A DNA stretch of 64,000 nt from Prochlorococcus sp. AG-355-A09 (GTDB lineage: Bacteria > Cyanobacteriota > Cyanobacteriia > PCC-6307 > Cyanobiaceae): the NCBI GenBank assembly GCA_003280995.1, contig QCDG01000003.1, forward strand, positions 62,001 through 126,000, given 5' to 3'. Under the pieces are notes generated by a model, which did not search any database, was not told the DNA's origin, and worked only from the letters and a program-made list of their open reading frames with translations. Positions 46,635-56,969 of this stretch are shown piece by piece (the stretch's first letter is position 1; every line of letters starts with the position of its first letter). The position numbers and the translations under genes are program-made.

Positions 46635-46862
46635 ATGATTGAATTAACTTTACTAACTCTTTTAAATTATGTTGGGGATAATTTCTGTGAGTATAGAAAT
46701 CTAGGTCATGATAACTATAAATCTTTACTTCTTTCTTACAGTGATGCAAGTAATAAATTTGGGCCATTAGAAGTTAAAAAGGTTATTGAGAAGTCGGAAA
46801 ATTTTAAAGTTGCGGCTGTTGCTATTGCTGCAATTAAGTGCCCTCAGCATATTGTTAAGTAA
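46635..46862 (+). CDS. Hypothetical protein
   Basis: 75-aa ORF; stop overlaps the next start. Confidence 0.55.
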   Translation: MIELTLLTLLNYVGDNFCEYRNLGHDNYKSLLLSYSDASNKFGPLEVKKVIEKSENFKVAAVAIAAIKCPQHIVK

Positions 46863-47128
46863 TGAAGTTTGAATTTAAAACTGAAAATGAAAATTATTCA
46901 AAATCATTTTCACAATTTTTCGGTATATTTTTTTTTCTTACTTTAATTATTATCCTTTGTGATGTTGCACTTAAATTAGGAGTCATATCCAGAAATCAGA
47001 GAATTGAATATAACTGTAGGCTTTTACCCGTTGAAAAATCTAAATCTCATTTTAAGAAATTATCTAGGCTTTCTAATTTGAAAAGTAAACAACAAATTTG
47101 GGAATTTTGCAGGGAAGTTGTTAAATAA
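46862..47128 (+). CDS. Hypothetical membrane protein
   Basis: 88-aa ORF with TM. Confidence 0.5.
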   Translation: MKFEFKTENENYSKSFSQFFGIFFFLTLIIILCDVALKLGVISRNQRIEYNCRLLPVEKSKSHFKKLSRLSNLKSKQQIWEFCREVVK

Positions 47129-47131
47129 TAC

Positions 47132-47926
47132 TTAGCTAGATGCTGATGAATAGGATTTTAATGCAAATAACCAGAACTTTCTTGAAGTCATAAGAAATAC
47201 TGTAGCAACAATAACTTCAAGCAATATTTTCCATAATTGAGAAAGTCCTAGAAAAACTTCAGAAGGAATTGTAGTTATAAAAGCAATAGGAATAATAATA
47301 CTAAAAAAAACTCTTAAAGAAAATGAAAATGAATTTAGAGGAAATCTTCCAATATAAAGGAATGATCTTAATACTTCTATTGCATTCCAAGTCTTAACGA
47401 ACCAAATAGTAGTAGTTGAGATAAAAAACCATAGGCTATATAAAATACAAATCGAGCAGCTTATCGTAATGAAGGATAGGGTCAGAAAACTCAAACTTAA
47501 ATTTATTTGATTTATTCTTATACAGAATGACAACAAGAAAAATCCAAGCATTATTTCTAAAAATCCAGATGGATTTATTTTTTTTAATGAAATAAAAAAT
47601 TGACTATCAATAGGTTTTAAAAGTACGAAGTCTAAAGTTCCTTCTCTTATATGTTTAACTATTTCTGTCAGATTAGGATTAAACCATGTATTAGTTATTC
47701 CATTCAAAATTGTATAAATACCTTGAATTATTAGTGCCTGTTCAAATTTCCACCCTCCAATATATCCATTATTTTGAAAGAAAATAGATAATAGAAAAAT
47801 ACTCCCTATTAAACTTAAAATTGCAGTAATTAAATCAACTAATATATTTGTCTTATACTCCAATTCAGAAGCCAAAGAAGTATGTAAGAATTTTTTATAA
47901 ACTTTTAGATATTTTCTTAAATTCAT
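47132..47926 (-). CDS. ABC-2 type transporter permease
   Basis: Multi-TM; 4-nt overlap with the upstream permease. Confidence 0.82.
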   Translation of the reverse strand: MNLRKYLKVYKKFLHTSLASELEYKTNILVDLITAILSLIGSIFLLSIFFQNNGYIGGWKFEQALIIQGIYTILNGITNTWFNPNLTEIVKHIREGTLDFVLLKPIDSQFFISLKKINPSGFLEIMLGFFLLSFCIRINQINLSLSFLTLSFITISCSICILYSLWFFISTTTIWFVKTWNAIEVLRSFLYIGRFPLNSFSFSLRVFFSIIIPIAFITTIPSEVFLGLSQLWKILLEVIVATVFLMTSRKFWLFALKSYSSASS

Positions 47927-48717
47927 GTCCCCATAGCTGTATATTTTTTCGTTCCTTCAGCCCAGATTTTCTTAAATAATGGGAAAAGTAAAAAAATCCA
48001 TAGAATTTGCATACTTAAGCCTCCACTAATATTTGTTTCATTACCTGATAGTAAGTTCGCAGGGAAATCAATTAGATATGGAAAAGGAGTTAAATAAATC
48101 CAAGATTTAACATATGTTGGAAATGAAACTACAGGAGCTAAAAGACCTGAGAGAAATAAAGTTGGAATAAATAACAATCTTTCTATCGATGATGCTTTCT
48201 CCGTCCAAAAACATAGACATGCAACTATTGACTGAATTAAAAATTGAATCAAGAAGGATAGGAATGTAGATATTATCGACAAGAGTAAAATACCTGAATT
48301 TGGAATCCATATACTTTCTGGATTAAAAATAAAAAAGAAGAATATGATTATGAGAGCAAAAGGAAATCTTGTTATTTGTTCAGCAAGATGTTGTGCAAAA
48401 TATCTGAAAAAAGGATTTATAGGTTGGATTAAATATGGAGAGACTTTACCCATAAGAGAATCCTCTTCAAAACTAAATACAACCCAAACTACAGAAAACT
48501 GTCTTACAAAAAAAGCACATAAGAAATACCTAGAAAGCATAACATCACTAATGTTTATGGATTCATTTAGATTATTGTTTGTCCAAATGTTTAACATGAA
48601 AAAAGGAATAATCCCTGAAATTGCCCATAATGCAATTTCTACCCTATATTCCAACATGTTTGAATATTGGACTTTTAATAAGGTAAATATTTTACGGTTA
48701 ATCAACTTAGAAATCAT
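47923..48717 (-). CDS. ABC-2 type transporter permease
   Basis: Multi-TM; coupled to the ATPase gene. Confidence 0.82.
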   Translation of the reverse strand: MISKLINRKIFTLLKVQYSNMLEYRVEIALWAISGIIPFFMLNIWTNNNLNESINISDVMLSRYFLCAFFVRQFSVVWVVFSFEEDSLMGKVSPYLIQPINPFFRYFAQHLAEQITRFPFALIIIFFFFIFNPESIWIPNSGILLLSIISTFLSFLIQFLIQSIVACLCFWTEKASSIERLLFIPTLFLSGLLAPVVSFPTYVKSWIYLTPFPYLIDFPANLLSGNETNISGGLSMQILWIFLLFPLFKKIWAEGTKKYTAMGT

Positions 48718-49702
48718 AATCTTTTTTGATTAATAACTTCCCAATAATTTCATCTATGGGTGGTTCATTTATAAAAAGGTCTTCAATATCATAATTATTG
48801 AGGATATTTTTTAGTGAGGAGGTTATAGAGTTGTTTTCGATTTTTATAGTGATTTCATTCTTTATTTTATTTTTAATTGTAAAACCGGAATTTTCTAATT
48901 TAATTGCATCCTCTTCTGAGCGACAAACTATTAATATTTCTTTAACAGGAGAAAGTTTTTTTAATAATAGGTCAAGTTTCCCATCATATGATATAGCCCC
49001 TTCTTGCACACATATAACTCTCTTGCATAGCGATGTAATATCTTTCATGTAATGACTGGTTAGGCATATCGTTGCATTAGTTTCCTTGTTATATTTTAGG
49101 AGGAATTTTCTTAAATTTCTCTGTGCATTAATATCTAGTCCAAGTGTCGGCTCGTCTAAAAATAGAATATTTGGTTCATGTATCAAAGCTGCTAGTAATT
49201 CTGATTTCATACGTTGACCTAGTGAAAGTTTTCTAACAGGTATGAATAGCTCTTCATCAATTTCAAGCATTTCCGATAGTTTTTTTATTCTCTTTTTAGC
49301 TTCGAATTTATCTAAGTCATATATTGATGCATTCAAATAGAATGATTCAATTGGTGGAAGATCCCAAATAAGTTGTTGCTTTTGTCCCATTATTAAGGTG
49401 ATATTCTTCAGGAAATTTTCTTTTCTCCTGAAAGGTAAGTAGCCTGAAACCAGAATATATCCTTCACTTGGATAAATTAACCCACAGAGCATTTTTAATA
49501 TTGTTGTTTTTCCGGCTCCATTAGCTCCTAGAAAACCTACTATTTCCCCTTCTTTAATTTCAAAACTTATATCTTTTATAACTTTTAAACTTTTTGTTTG
49601 TCTTCTAAAAAAATGTTTAATAGTTCCTTTTAAACCTGGTTTTTTAGAAGAGATATCAAATGACTTAGATAAATTTTTTACCTCGATAATATTTTGCACC
49701 AT
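48707..49702 (-). CDS. ABC transporter ATP-binding protein (ABC-2 export type)
   Basis: GFLGANGAGKTTILKMLCGL, LSLGQRMKSELLAAL, ILFLDEPTLGLD. Confidence 0.93.
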   Translation of the reverse strand: MVQNIIEVKNLSKSFDISSKKPGLKGTIKHFFRRQTKSLKVIKDISFEIKEGEIVGFLGANGAGKTTILKMLCGLIYPSEGYILVSGYLPFRRKENFLKNITLIMGQKQQLIWDLPPIESFYLNASIYDLDKFEAKKRIKKLSEMLEIDEELFIPVRKLSLGQRMKSELLAALIHEPNILFLDEPTLGLDINAQRNLRKFLLKYNKETNATICLTSHYMKDITSLCKRVICVQEGAISYDGKLDLLLKKLSPVKEILIVCRSEEDAIKLENSGFTIKNKIKNEITIKIENNSITSSLKNILNNYDIEDLFINEPPIDEIIGKLLIKKDYDF

Positions 49703-49777
49703 TAAAAAATTTAATTATTGAAATTTATATTTAAAAAATTGTTAAATTATTTTTATTTTAGAAAACTTTTTAACGAT

Positions 49778-50167
49778 TTAAAAAATATCTTTAAACGATA
49801 CAACCAGCCAGATAAAAAAGTTAATTGGATTAAGCAACTCACTTACCTTATTTTTATTTTCAAAATTTAATCCTTTTAAAAAATCAAATATAAAATTACT
49901 ATTCTCTTTTTTATAATCATATTTTTTAATTACATTACCATTTTCGTCGAGAAGATCAATTTCATCCTCAAAAAACCATTGCTCTTTTCCATTAGATAAT
50001 TGCAAGACAACTCCAATACCTTTACCATCAGTTATTCTGAAGTCACTTATCTTACCTAACGAAGAAACATTAATTGCATCAATAGTTTCTTTGTTAAGTC
50101 TATCCCTAGATAGTTCCAGGTTAACCTGAACAGAATTTCCTATCTTAACCTTATCTAAAATTGACAT
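49778..50167 (-). CDS. DUF2862 family protein
   Basis: GNSVQVNLELSRDRLNKETIDAI...GIGVVLQLSNGKEQWFFEDEI. Confidence 0.7.
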   Translation of the reverse strand: MSILDKVKIGNSVQVNLELSRDRLNKETIDAINVSSLGKISDFRITDGKGIGVVLQLSNGKEQWFFEDEIDLLDENGNVIKKYDYKKENSNFIFDFLKGLNFENKNKVSELLNPINFFIWLVVSFKDIF

Positions 50168-50237
50168 TTTTAAGTCATTATACCTAGTGATAAAGGATTT
50201 ATGCGGTTAATTCAAAATTATTGAATTATTTCAATAA

Positions 50238-50384
50238 TTACCATTTTTTGAAAACAGCTTCAAGGATTCTCTTTATTGAAATTGTTAATACTCTCAAAAA
50301 TACAAAAAACAGACCTATCCAACCTAATATGACAGCTATTGATAATAAGCTTGAACCTAAATCACGTTGTAGTAAATCATGCAT
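50238..50384 (-). CDS. Small single-TM protein (48 aa)
   Basis: MHDLLQRDLGSSLLSIAVILGWIGLFFVFLRVLTISIKRILEAVFKKW*. Confidence 0.65.
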   Translation of the reverse strand: MHDLLQRDLGSSLLSIAVILGWIGLFFVFLRVLTISIKRILEAVFKKW

Positions 50385-50544
50385 TTAATTTCTCTAATTA
50401 TATAGATCTAACTTTACTTTATATAATTACTTATCCAAGATGAAAATGTTCAAAATTCAGATTGTTTTTAATTTTTTTTATTGGCTTATTTATTAGATAT
50501 GATTTTTGAGTTAAAATTTAGTTAGAAAAGTAAATTTATTATTT

Positions 50545-50646
50545 TTGGACCTATCTTTGAACTCATATATTGGAATATTTTTTATCATTATTGGTCTATT
50601 AGTTAGAGTTGACTTGAAATTCTCTGTTCAAAAAGATCTCAAATAA
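50545..50646 (+). CDS. Small single-TM protein, TTG start (33 aa)
   Basis: MDLSLNSYIGIFFIIIGLLVRVDLKFSVQKDLK*. Confidence 0.35.
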   Translation: MDLSLNSYIGIFFIIIGLLVRVDLKFSVQKDLK

Positions 50647-50718
50647 TTTTTAATGAACTCTTTTTAGTTAATACGTTATAGTATTTATTTTTATAATTGC
50701 TGTAGCTATTGCAAATAC

Positions 50719-50744
50719 TAAAAAAGCAGCTTTGAGGCTGCTTC
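50719..50744 (-). terminator. Intrinsic terminator after tRNA-fMet
   Basis: Minus strand AAGCAGCCTCAAAGCTGCTTTTTT. Confidence 0.8.
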
Positions 50745-50748
50745 TATA

Positions 50749-50825
<77 letters not shown>

Positions 50826-50869
50826 TCATATACATAGCATACATCTGAAAGGGTTATTTTTCGTGTTTT

Positions 50870-51835
50870 TTAAGATTCTTGGAATTTTACTTTACCTTTA
50901 ACTTCAAGTCGTACTCCTTCAGGAAAATTAAACACTTTTTCTTCTATGTCTTGAATTCTTAATTCAGAAATCCACTCTAACTGTTTGAGTAAGTGGAGAC
51001 TAACAGCATGTTTTGCTCTTTTTGACCCGTCTTCTACTTTTAAAGCTAAACCTATCCCTTCATTTACTTTACAAAGACACTGTATTCCCTCGGCTCCACC
51101 TTTACTTAAAACGTTCCCATGAGAAGCTTTAATTATTTCTGTATCAAATTTATTGTTATCACTTATCATTATTGGGTTTATTGCCATAGCTCGACTGATT
51201 TGTTCTAATTCAGCATTTTCGGAACTGCTCAAAATTGAATATAACTTAGATATTTCTAATAGTTTTAAATAAAGAGTGGGTGCACCACAATCATCACGTT
51301 CAGCGTTTATTTCAGATGACGGGATTTCAAGTAATTCAGAAATAATTCTGAATATTTCTATTTGAAGAGGATGATCCCCTTTTAAGTAACTATCTAATGG
51401 CCAATTCATTTTTTTGCATGTAGCTAAAAAAGCAGCATGTTTTCCCGAACAATTATGTTCTAATGGACTTGTCTTTGATTTTGGACATTTAAGATTATTA
51501 ATGTCAATGTCATATTCCCATAAAATTTTGAATGCTTCCCTTGAATGAAGTTTTGATCCACTATGTGACCCGCATGCTATAGCAATTGATTTTGATTCAT
51601 TATTAATTTTTGATGCAGCTCCACTACTAACGAAAGGCATTGCTTGAAAAGGTTTTAGTGCTGACCTTATGAAACTTTTATATTCTGGATTTCCTGCGCA
51701 CATTAAAACCCTCCCTTTTTTATCAGTAATAACAGCATGAATCTTGTGGATCGACTCAATATTTGATCCTCTCATTAGGGTTGCTTGTAAGGGAGGATTG
51801 TTTGAAGTGTAGAGGTTTTTGAAATTAGAAGTCAT
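50870..51835 (-). CDS. Asparaginase (L-asparaginase II type)
   Basis: IACGSHSGSKLHSREAF, PLEHNCSGKHAAFLATCKKMNWPLDSY. Confidence 0.9.
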   Translation of the reverse strand: MTSNFKNLYTSNNPPLQATLMRGSNIESIHKIHAVITDKKGRVLMCAGNPEYKSFIRSALKPFQAMPFVSSGAASKINNESKSIAIACGSHSGSKLHSREAFKILWEYDIDINNLKCPKSKTSPLEHNCSGKHAAFLATCKKMNWPLDSYLKGDHPLQIEIFRIISELLEIPSSEINAERDDCGAPTLYLKLLEISKLYSILSSSENAELEQISRAMAINPIMISDNNKFDTEIIKASHGNVLSKGGAEGIQCLCKVNEGIGLALKVEDGSKRAKHAVSLHLLKQLEWISELRIQDIEEKVFNFPEGVRLEVKGKVKFQES

Positions 51836-52330
51836 TTAGAAATTGTTATTTTGAAAAATCAAAATACCAGACAAAGCTAAGACTGAAATAATAGAAAACA
51901 TTTGAATTAAATTTTTTAAAATAGGTTTTACCTCGATTGAGGCAATAAGTGATTCTTTTTCTTTCAAAACTAATGGCTTTTCCCATACTTGACCGTCATA
52001 CCAACCGGACTCCTCGTATTCGACTTTTTCAGATATTAATCTATTAAATACATGATTCCAACCTAGATACAACCTTATTGAAATTAAAAGAGGTATTGAT
52101 AAGCTGCTAAAAAAACTTAATAGAATATATTTTAAAAGGGAAGTTTTGAAATATACACTACCTGAAGAAATAGCAAGAAATAGAACAAAAGCTCCTACCC
52201 AGAACTTTATTAATATAAGAATTAGTGACTTTTTTGTTTTTGGCCAAGAAAAAATTTTAGATTTTGATAATTCTATGAATTCATTCGTGGGTTGTTGCTC
52301 TCTAGGGACAGGACATTTAGATTGATTCAT
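51836..52330 (-). CDS. CGLD27/DUF1230-like membrane protein
   Basis: CPVPREQQPTNEFIELSKSKIFSWP...YEESGWYDGQVWEKP. Confidence 0.75.
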   Translation of the reverse strand: MNQSKCPVPREQQPTNEFIELSKSKIFSWPKTKKSLILILIKFWVGAFVLFLAISSGSVYFKTSLLKYILLSFFSSLSIPLLISIRLYLGWNHVFNRLISEKVEYEESGWYDGQVWEKPLVLKEKESLIASIEVKPILKNLIQMFSIISVLALSGILIFQNNNF

Positions 52331-52339
52331 AAAATAAAA

Positions 52340-52756
52340 TTACGGAAATAAAAGATTATCTCCATTACTCCAGAATGATTCGAGGTCATAATATTTTCTT
52401 ATTTCTGGTTGAAAAATATTTACTATCAAATCACCATAATCGAGTAAAGCCCATTTCGCTTCGTTAATTCCTTCTTTCCGTATGGGTTCAATTTTTGCCT
52501 TTTCTCTAAGCTCTCCTTCTACAGAATTTGTTATAGATCTAACCTGTACATCAGATAATCCTTCTGCAATTAAAATCCATTCACTTATAAATGATACTTT
52601 GTCAATTTTTATAAGTTTTATATCTCTTGCCTTTTTTTCATCACATGCTTTGGCTGCTATTAAAACCAAACTTTTATTGTCCATAAACATTTTCACTTGA
52701 AACTGATTTTTCTGAGCCTTCTTGCTGAGATAATTCCGATCTTGCTTTTTCTGCAC
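52340..52756 (-). CDS. rsfS: Ribosomal silencing factor RsfS (start may be internal)
   Basis: VLIAAKACDEKKARDIKLIKID...WALLDYGDLIVNIFQPEIRKYYDLESFW. Confidence 0.9.
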   Translation of the reverse strand: MQKKQDRNYLSKKAQKNQFQVKMFMDNKSLVLIAAKACDEKKARDIKLIKIDKVSFISEWILIAEGLSDVQVRSITNSVEGELREKAKIEPIRKEGINEAKWALLDYGDLIVNIFQPEIRKYYDLESFWSNGDNLLFP

Positions 52757-53312
52757 TTTTTCTTAAGGCATCTAATCTATCTTCAAAGAAACTTCTTTTT
52801 TTCTTTTTTCGTGTCTTCTCTATTAACTCCTTTAATGCTCCTCCAAGACTTTTATATGCATTTGGAATGCTGTATCCAAATCTACAAGCAAGATCAATAG
52901 CTCTTTCATCTGCATAAATAGCATCTTGAAGCTTTTTTTCAGAATTATTTTTTAAATATAATCTATATCCTGCAAAACTTGATAAACCAAGAGCAAGTAA
53001 AAGAAGTAACCCATCTTGTACCCACAACTCTCCTATTGCCCCTCCAAGTCCTATAGCAAGAGCTGCCATTTCCCATCCATCTCTTGGTATTGTGTCATTT
53101 TGGATTTTCCCAACCTCGTGCCAAAATAATAAATTTCTATGGTCAATAGCAAAGTTATCCCATTCATCTAAATCTATTTGAATTTCTACTTCGTCACGAC
53201 CGATTTCCTCAAGTGTTATTAAAGGTGGATCTATAGCCGCAGCAGCTTCTACAAATACCCAACTTTCATTCTCTGGAGGCAACAAACTTTTAAGTCGCTG
53301 AAGTTCGCTCAT
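52674..53312 (-). CDS. DUF3318 family protein
   Basis: MSELQRLKSLLPPENESWVFVEAAAAIDPPLITLEEIGRDEVEIQID. Confidence 0.82.
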   Translation of the reverse strand: MSELQRLKSLLPPENESWVFVEAAAAIDPPLITLEEIGRDEVEIQIDLDEWDNFAIDHRNLLFWHEVGKIQNDTIPRDGWEMAALAIGLGGAIGELWVQDGLLLLLALGLSSFAGYRLYLKNNSEKKLQDAIYADERAIDLACRFGYSIPNAYKSLGGALKELIEKTRKKKKRSFFEDRLDALRKSAEKARSELSQQEGSEKSVSSENVYGQ

Positions 53313-53419
53313 AAAAAATTAATTTCTTTCAATACTATAGAAACAAATGTTGCTTTTCAAGTAACTTGATTAACATCTGATCATTTATAAGTACCATGAG
53401 ATAAATGAAAGTTTAAATT

Positions 53420-56400
53420 ATGCCTCAAAGAGGTGATCTTAAAAAAATTCTCATTCTAGGTTCTGGACCGATTGTTATAGGTCAAGCATGCGAATTTGAT
53501 TATTCTGGTACTCAAGCTTGCAAAGCATTAAGAAATGCTGGTTATGAAATTGTCTTGATAAATTCAAATCCAGCATCAATAATGACTGATCCTGATATCG
53601 CAAGCAAAACATATATTGAACCATTGACTCCTGAAATAGTTTCTCAGATTATTCTAAGAGAGAAACCTGATGCGATTCTTCCCACTATGGGAGGTCAAAC
53701 CGCTTTGAATCTTGCGGTTAAATTATCAGAGTCAGATTTTTTAAAACAAAATAATATTGAATTAATTGGAGCTGATTTAAGAGCTATTAATAAAGCTGAA
53801 GATAGGAAATTATTTAAAGAATCGATGGAGAAAATAAATGTAAATGTTTGTCCATCTGGCATTGCATCTAACCTAGATGAAGCTATGGAGGTATCAAAAA
53901 AAATTAGTTCCTACCCTCTTATAATAAGGCCTGCGTTTACTTTAGGTGGAGTAGGGGGTGGAATTGCTTTTAACCTTGAAGAATTTGTAGAGTTGTGTAA
54001 ATCAGGTTTAGAGGAAAGTCCAAGTAATCAAATATTGATTGAAAAATCACTCATAGGATGGAAGGAGTTTGAACTAGAGGTAATGAGAGATACTGCTGAC
54101 AATGTGGTAATAGTTTGCAGTATTGAAAATTTAGACCCAATGGGTGTCCACACCGGAGATTCGATTACTGTAGCTCCTGCACAGACCTTAACAGATAAGG
54201 AGTATCAGAGGTTGCGGGATTTGTCATTGAAGATTATTAGAGAGGTGGGAGTTGAAACAGGAGGGAGTAATATTCAATTTGCAATAAATCCATCTAATGG
54301 AGAAGTAATTGTTATAGAAATGAATCCGCGTGTAAGTAGATCCTCTGCTTTAGCAAGCAAAGCAACAGGATTCCCCATAGCTAAGATTGCAGCTTTATTA
54401 TCTGTTGGCTATACACTTGATGAGATTATTAATGACATTACAAAAAAAACGCCTGCATGTTTTGAGCCATCAATTGATTATGTAGTTACTAAGATCCCAA
54501 GATTTGCTTTTGAAAAGTTTAAAGGGTCATCTAATACTTTAAGCACGGCGATGAAATCTGTTGGTGAGTCAATGTCAATAGGTCGTTCTTTTGAAGAATC
54601 ATTTCAGAAAGCACTAAGGTCATTAGAAGTAGGTGTTTTTGGATGGGAATGTGATTCACAATATGAATTTAAAGATGAGAGTCAAATTAAAAATAGTTTA
54701 AGAAACCCTACATCTGAAAGAATTCTCCTAATCAAAAAAGCTATGCAACTTGGGAAGACTAATAATTATATACAAGAAGTTACAAATATAGATTTATGGT
54801 TTATAGAAAAATTACGTAATATCTTTAATTTTGAAAATGATTTTTTGAAAGATAAGGAACTTTATACTCTAGATAGGGATTTGATGTTACATGCTAAACA
54901 ATTAGGCTTTTCAGATCAACAGATAGCAAAGTTAACTAATTCTGAGTTTTTTGAGGTAAGAAGATATAGAAAAAAACTTAATATAATCCCAATTTATAAA
55001 ACTGTTGATACTTGTTCAGCAGAATTCTCATCCTCAACTCCCTATCATTATTCCACTTACGAAGAATCTTTTATAAATAATAATTCTCAAATTTTTGATA
55101 GCGAGATTTCAGAAAATTGTAAATCAAAAAAAATTATGATTTTAGGAGGAGGTCCAAACAGAATTGGTCAGGGAATTGAATTTGATTACTGTTGTTGTCA
55201 TGCATCATATCAAGCTTCTACAAATGGTTATAAAACAATAATGGTTAATAGTAATCCTGAAACTGTATCAACAGATTATGATACTAGCGATATTTTATAT
55301 TTTGAGCCTGTAACTTTGGAGGATGTGCTTAACATAATAGAAGTTGAAAATCCTTATGGTTTGATTGTTCAGTTTGGAGGTCAAACTCCACTGAAATTAT
55401 CATTACCTTTATTTGAATGGCTTAAATCTAATGATGGGATCAGAACTGGATCAAAAATTCTTGGGACTTCTCCAATATCTATTGATTTAGCAGAGGATAG
55501 AGAAGAATTTACCAAAATCCTTGAAGAATTAAGTATTAGACAACCTTTAAACGGTATTGCACGTAATCAAAATGAAGCAGAAATAGTAGCAAAAAATATA
55601 GGATTCCCCTTGGTTGTAAGACCTTCTTATGTTTTAGGTGGAAGGGCAATGGAAATTGTTAATGATGAGAATGAATTATCGAGATACATTTCGGAAGCAG
55701 TTAAAGTATCACCTGATCATCCAATTCTTCTTGATCAATATTTGAATAATGCAATTGAGATAGATGTTGATGCATTATGCGATTCAGAGGGTTCGGTTGT
55801 AATTGCTGGCCTAATGGAACATGTGGAACCAGCAGGAATTCATTCTGGAGATTCAGCTTGTTGCTTACCATCCATTTCTCTTTCAACATCCACAATAGAA
55901 AATGTAAGGAACTGGACTAAATTAATTGCACAAAAATTAAATGTTGTTGGTTTAATTAATTTGCAATTTGCAGTAACAAATACAAATAATAAAGAAAATA
56001 AATTATTTATTCTCGAAGCAAACCCACGAGCATCCAGAACAGTTCCATTTGTTTCAAAAGCCATAGGTAAACCAGTTGCAAAATTAGCTACTCAGTTAAT
56101 GCAAGGTTTTACATTAGAAGATCTTAATTTCACAGAAGAATTTTCTCCAAAATATCAGGCAGTAAAAGAGGCCGTTTTACCTTTTAAAAGATTTCCTGGG
56201 TCTGATACATTACTTGGCCCTGAAATGAGATCTACCGGAGAAGTAATGGGTTTAGCTAAAGATTTTGGAATTGCTTATGCCAAGTCGGAATTGGCAGCAG
56301 GTAATGGTGTCCCTTCAGAAGGAGTTGCTTTTTTATCTACAAATGATTTAGATAAAAAAAATCTTGAAGAAGTTGCTAGAGAACTTTTGAATTTAGGATT

Positions 56401-56716
56401 TAAATTAATCGCAACTAAAGGAACAGCTCTATATTTGGTTAATTTAGGAATTCATGTTGAAGAAGTGCTAAAAGTTCATGAAGGAAGACCAAATATTGAG
56501 GACCTAATTCGTTCGGGACTTGTTCAATTAATAATTAATACTCCAATTGGCTCACAGGCTCTTCATGATGATGCTTATCTAAGACGTGCAGCTTTAGAAT
56601 ATAATATTCCAACTTTTACAACTATTCCTGGAGCAAAGGCAGCCATTAAGGCGATTAAAGCTTTGCAATGCAATAAAATTAACACTTACTCTCTACAGGA
56701 AATTCATAATTTCTAA
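53420..56716 (+). CDS. carB: Carbamoyl-phosphate synthase large subunit
   Basis: Duplicated ATP-grasp halves; [26 protein letters not shown]. Confidence 0.97.
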   Translation: MPQRGDLKKILILGSGPIVIGQACEFDYSGTQACKALRNAGYEIVLINSNPASIMTDPDIASKTYIEPLTPEIVSQIILREKPDAILPTMGGQTALNLAVKLSESDFLKQNNIELIGADLRAINKAEDRKLFKESMEKINVNVCPSGIASNLDEAMEVSKKISSYPLIIRPAFTLGGVGGGIAFNLEEFVELCKSGLEESPSNQILIEKSLIGWKEFELEVMRDTADNVVIVCSIENLDPMGVHTGDSITVAPAQTLTDKEYQRLRDLSLKIIREVGVETGGSNIQFAINPSNGEVIVIEMNPRVSRSSALASKATGFPIAKIAALLSVGYTLDEIINDITKKTPACFEPSIDYVVTKIPRFAFEKFKGSSNTLSTAMKSVGESMSIGRSFEESFQKALRSLEVGVFGWECDSQYEFKDESQIKNSLRNPTSERILLIKKAMQLGKTNNYIQEVTNIDLWFIEKLRNIFNFENDFLKDKELYTLDRDLMLHAKQLGFSDQQIAKLTNSEFFEVRRYRKKLNIIPIYKTVDTCSAEFSSSTPYHYSTYEESFINNNSQIFDSEISENCKSKKIMILGGGPNRIGQGIEFDYCCCHASYQASTNGYKTIMVNSNPETVSTDYDTSDILYFEPVTLEDVLNIIEVENPYGLIVQFGGQTPLKLSLPLFEWLKSNDGIRTGSKILGTSPISIDLAEDREEFTKILEELSIRQPLNGIARNQNEAEIVAKNIGFPLVVRPSYVLGGRAMEIVNDENELSRYISEAVKVSPDHPILLDQYLNNAIEIDVDALCDSEGSVVIAGLMEHVEPAGIHSGDSACCLPSISLSTSTIENVRNWTKLIAQKLNVVGLINLQFAVTNTNNKENKLFILEANPRASRTVPFVSKAIGKPVAKLATQLMQGFTLEDLNFTEEFSPKYQAVKEAVLPFKRFPGSDTLLGPEMRSTGEVMGLAKDFGIAYAKSELAAGNGVPSEGVAFLSTNDLDKKNLEEVARELLNLGFKLIATKGTALYLVNLGIHVEEVLKVHEGRPNIEDLIRSGLVQLIINTPIGSQALHDDAYLRRAALEYNIPTFTTIPGAKAAIKAIKALQCNKINTYSLQEIHNF

Positions 56717-56720
56717 AATT

Positions 56721-56939
56721 TTATTCTAAGCTATTAAGTCTTTCCCTTAATTGATTAACTAAAAAGTTTCGACTAATTGAGAGTAATTTAAGAGTATCTT
56801 GATGCATCTTAAGTTGTGTCTCCGCTATTTGTAGCACTTTTATAGATTCTTTTATTTCATTAGAAAGTTCATTTATTAAATATTTTTTGCCTTCAAAAGT
56901 TAAAACTGGATTTGCAGAGTCATTTGTGTTTTCGCTCAT
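56721..56939 (-). CDS. DUF6447-like small protein
   Basis: PVLTFEGKKYLINELSNEIKESIKVLQIAETQLKMHQDTLKLL. Confidence 0.65.
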   Translation of the reverse strand: MSENTNDSANPVLTFEGKKYLINELSNEIKESIKVLQIAETQLKMHQDTLKLLSISRNFLVNQLRERLNSLE

Positions 56940-56969
56940 AGATTTACTTTTTTATTAAATAAAATAGAA

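Noticed and set aside
55701-56064. Minus ORFs inside carB (55701-55895, 55840-56064) and similar shadows in chlH (61501-61791, 63153-63353)
   Set aside because: Antisense to highly conserved core enzymes.
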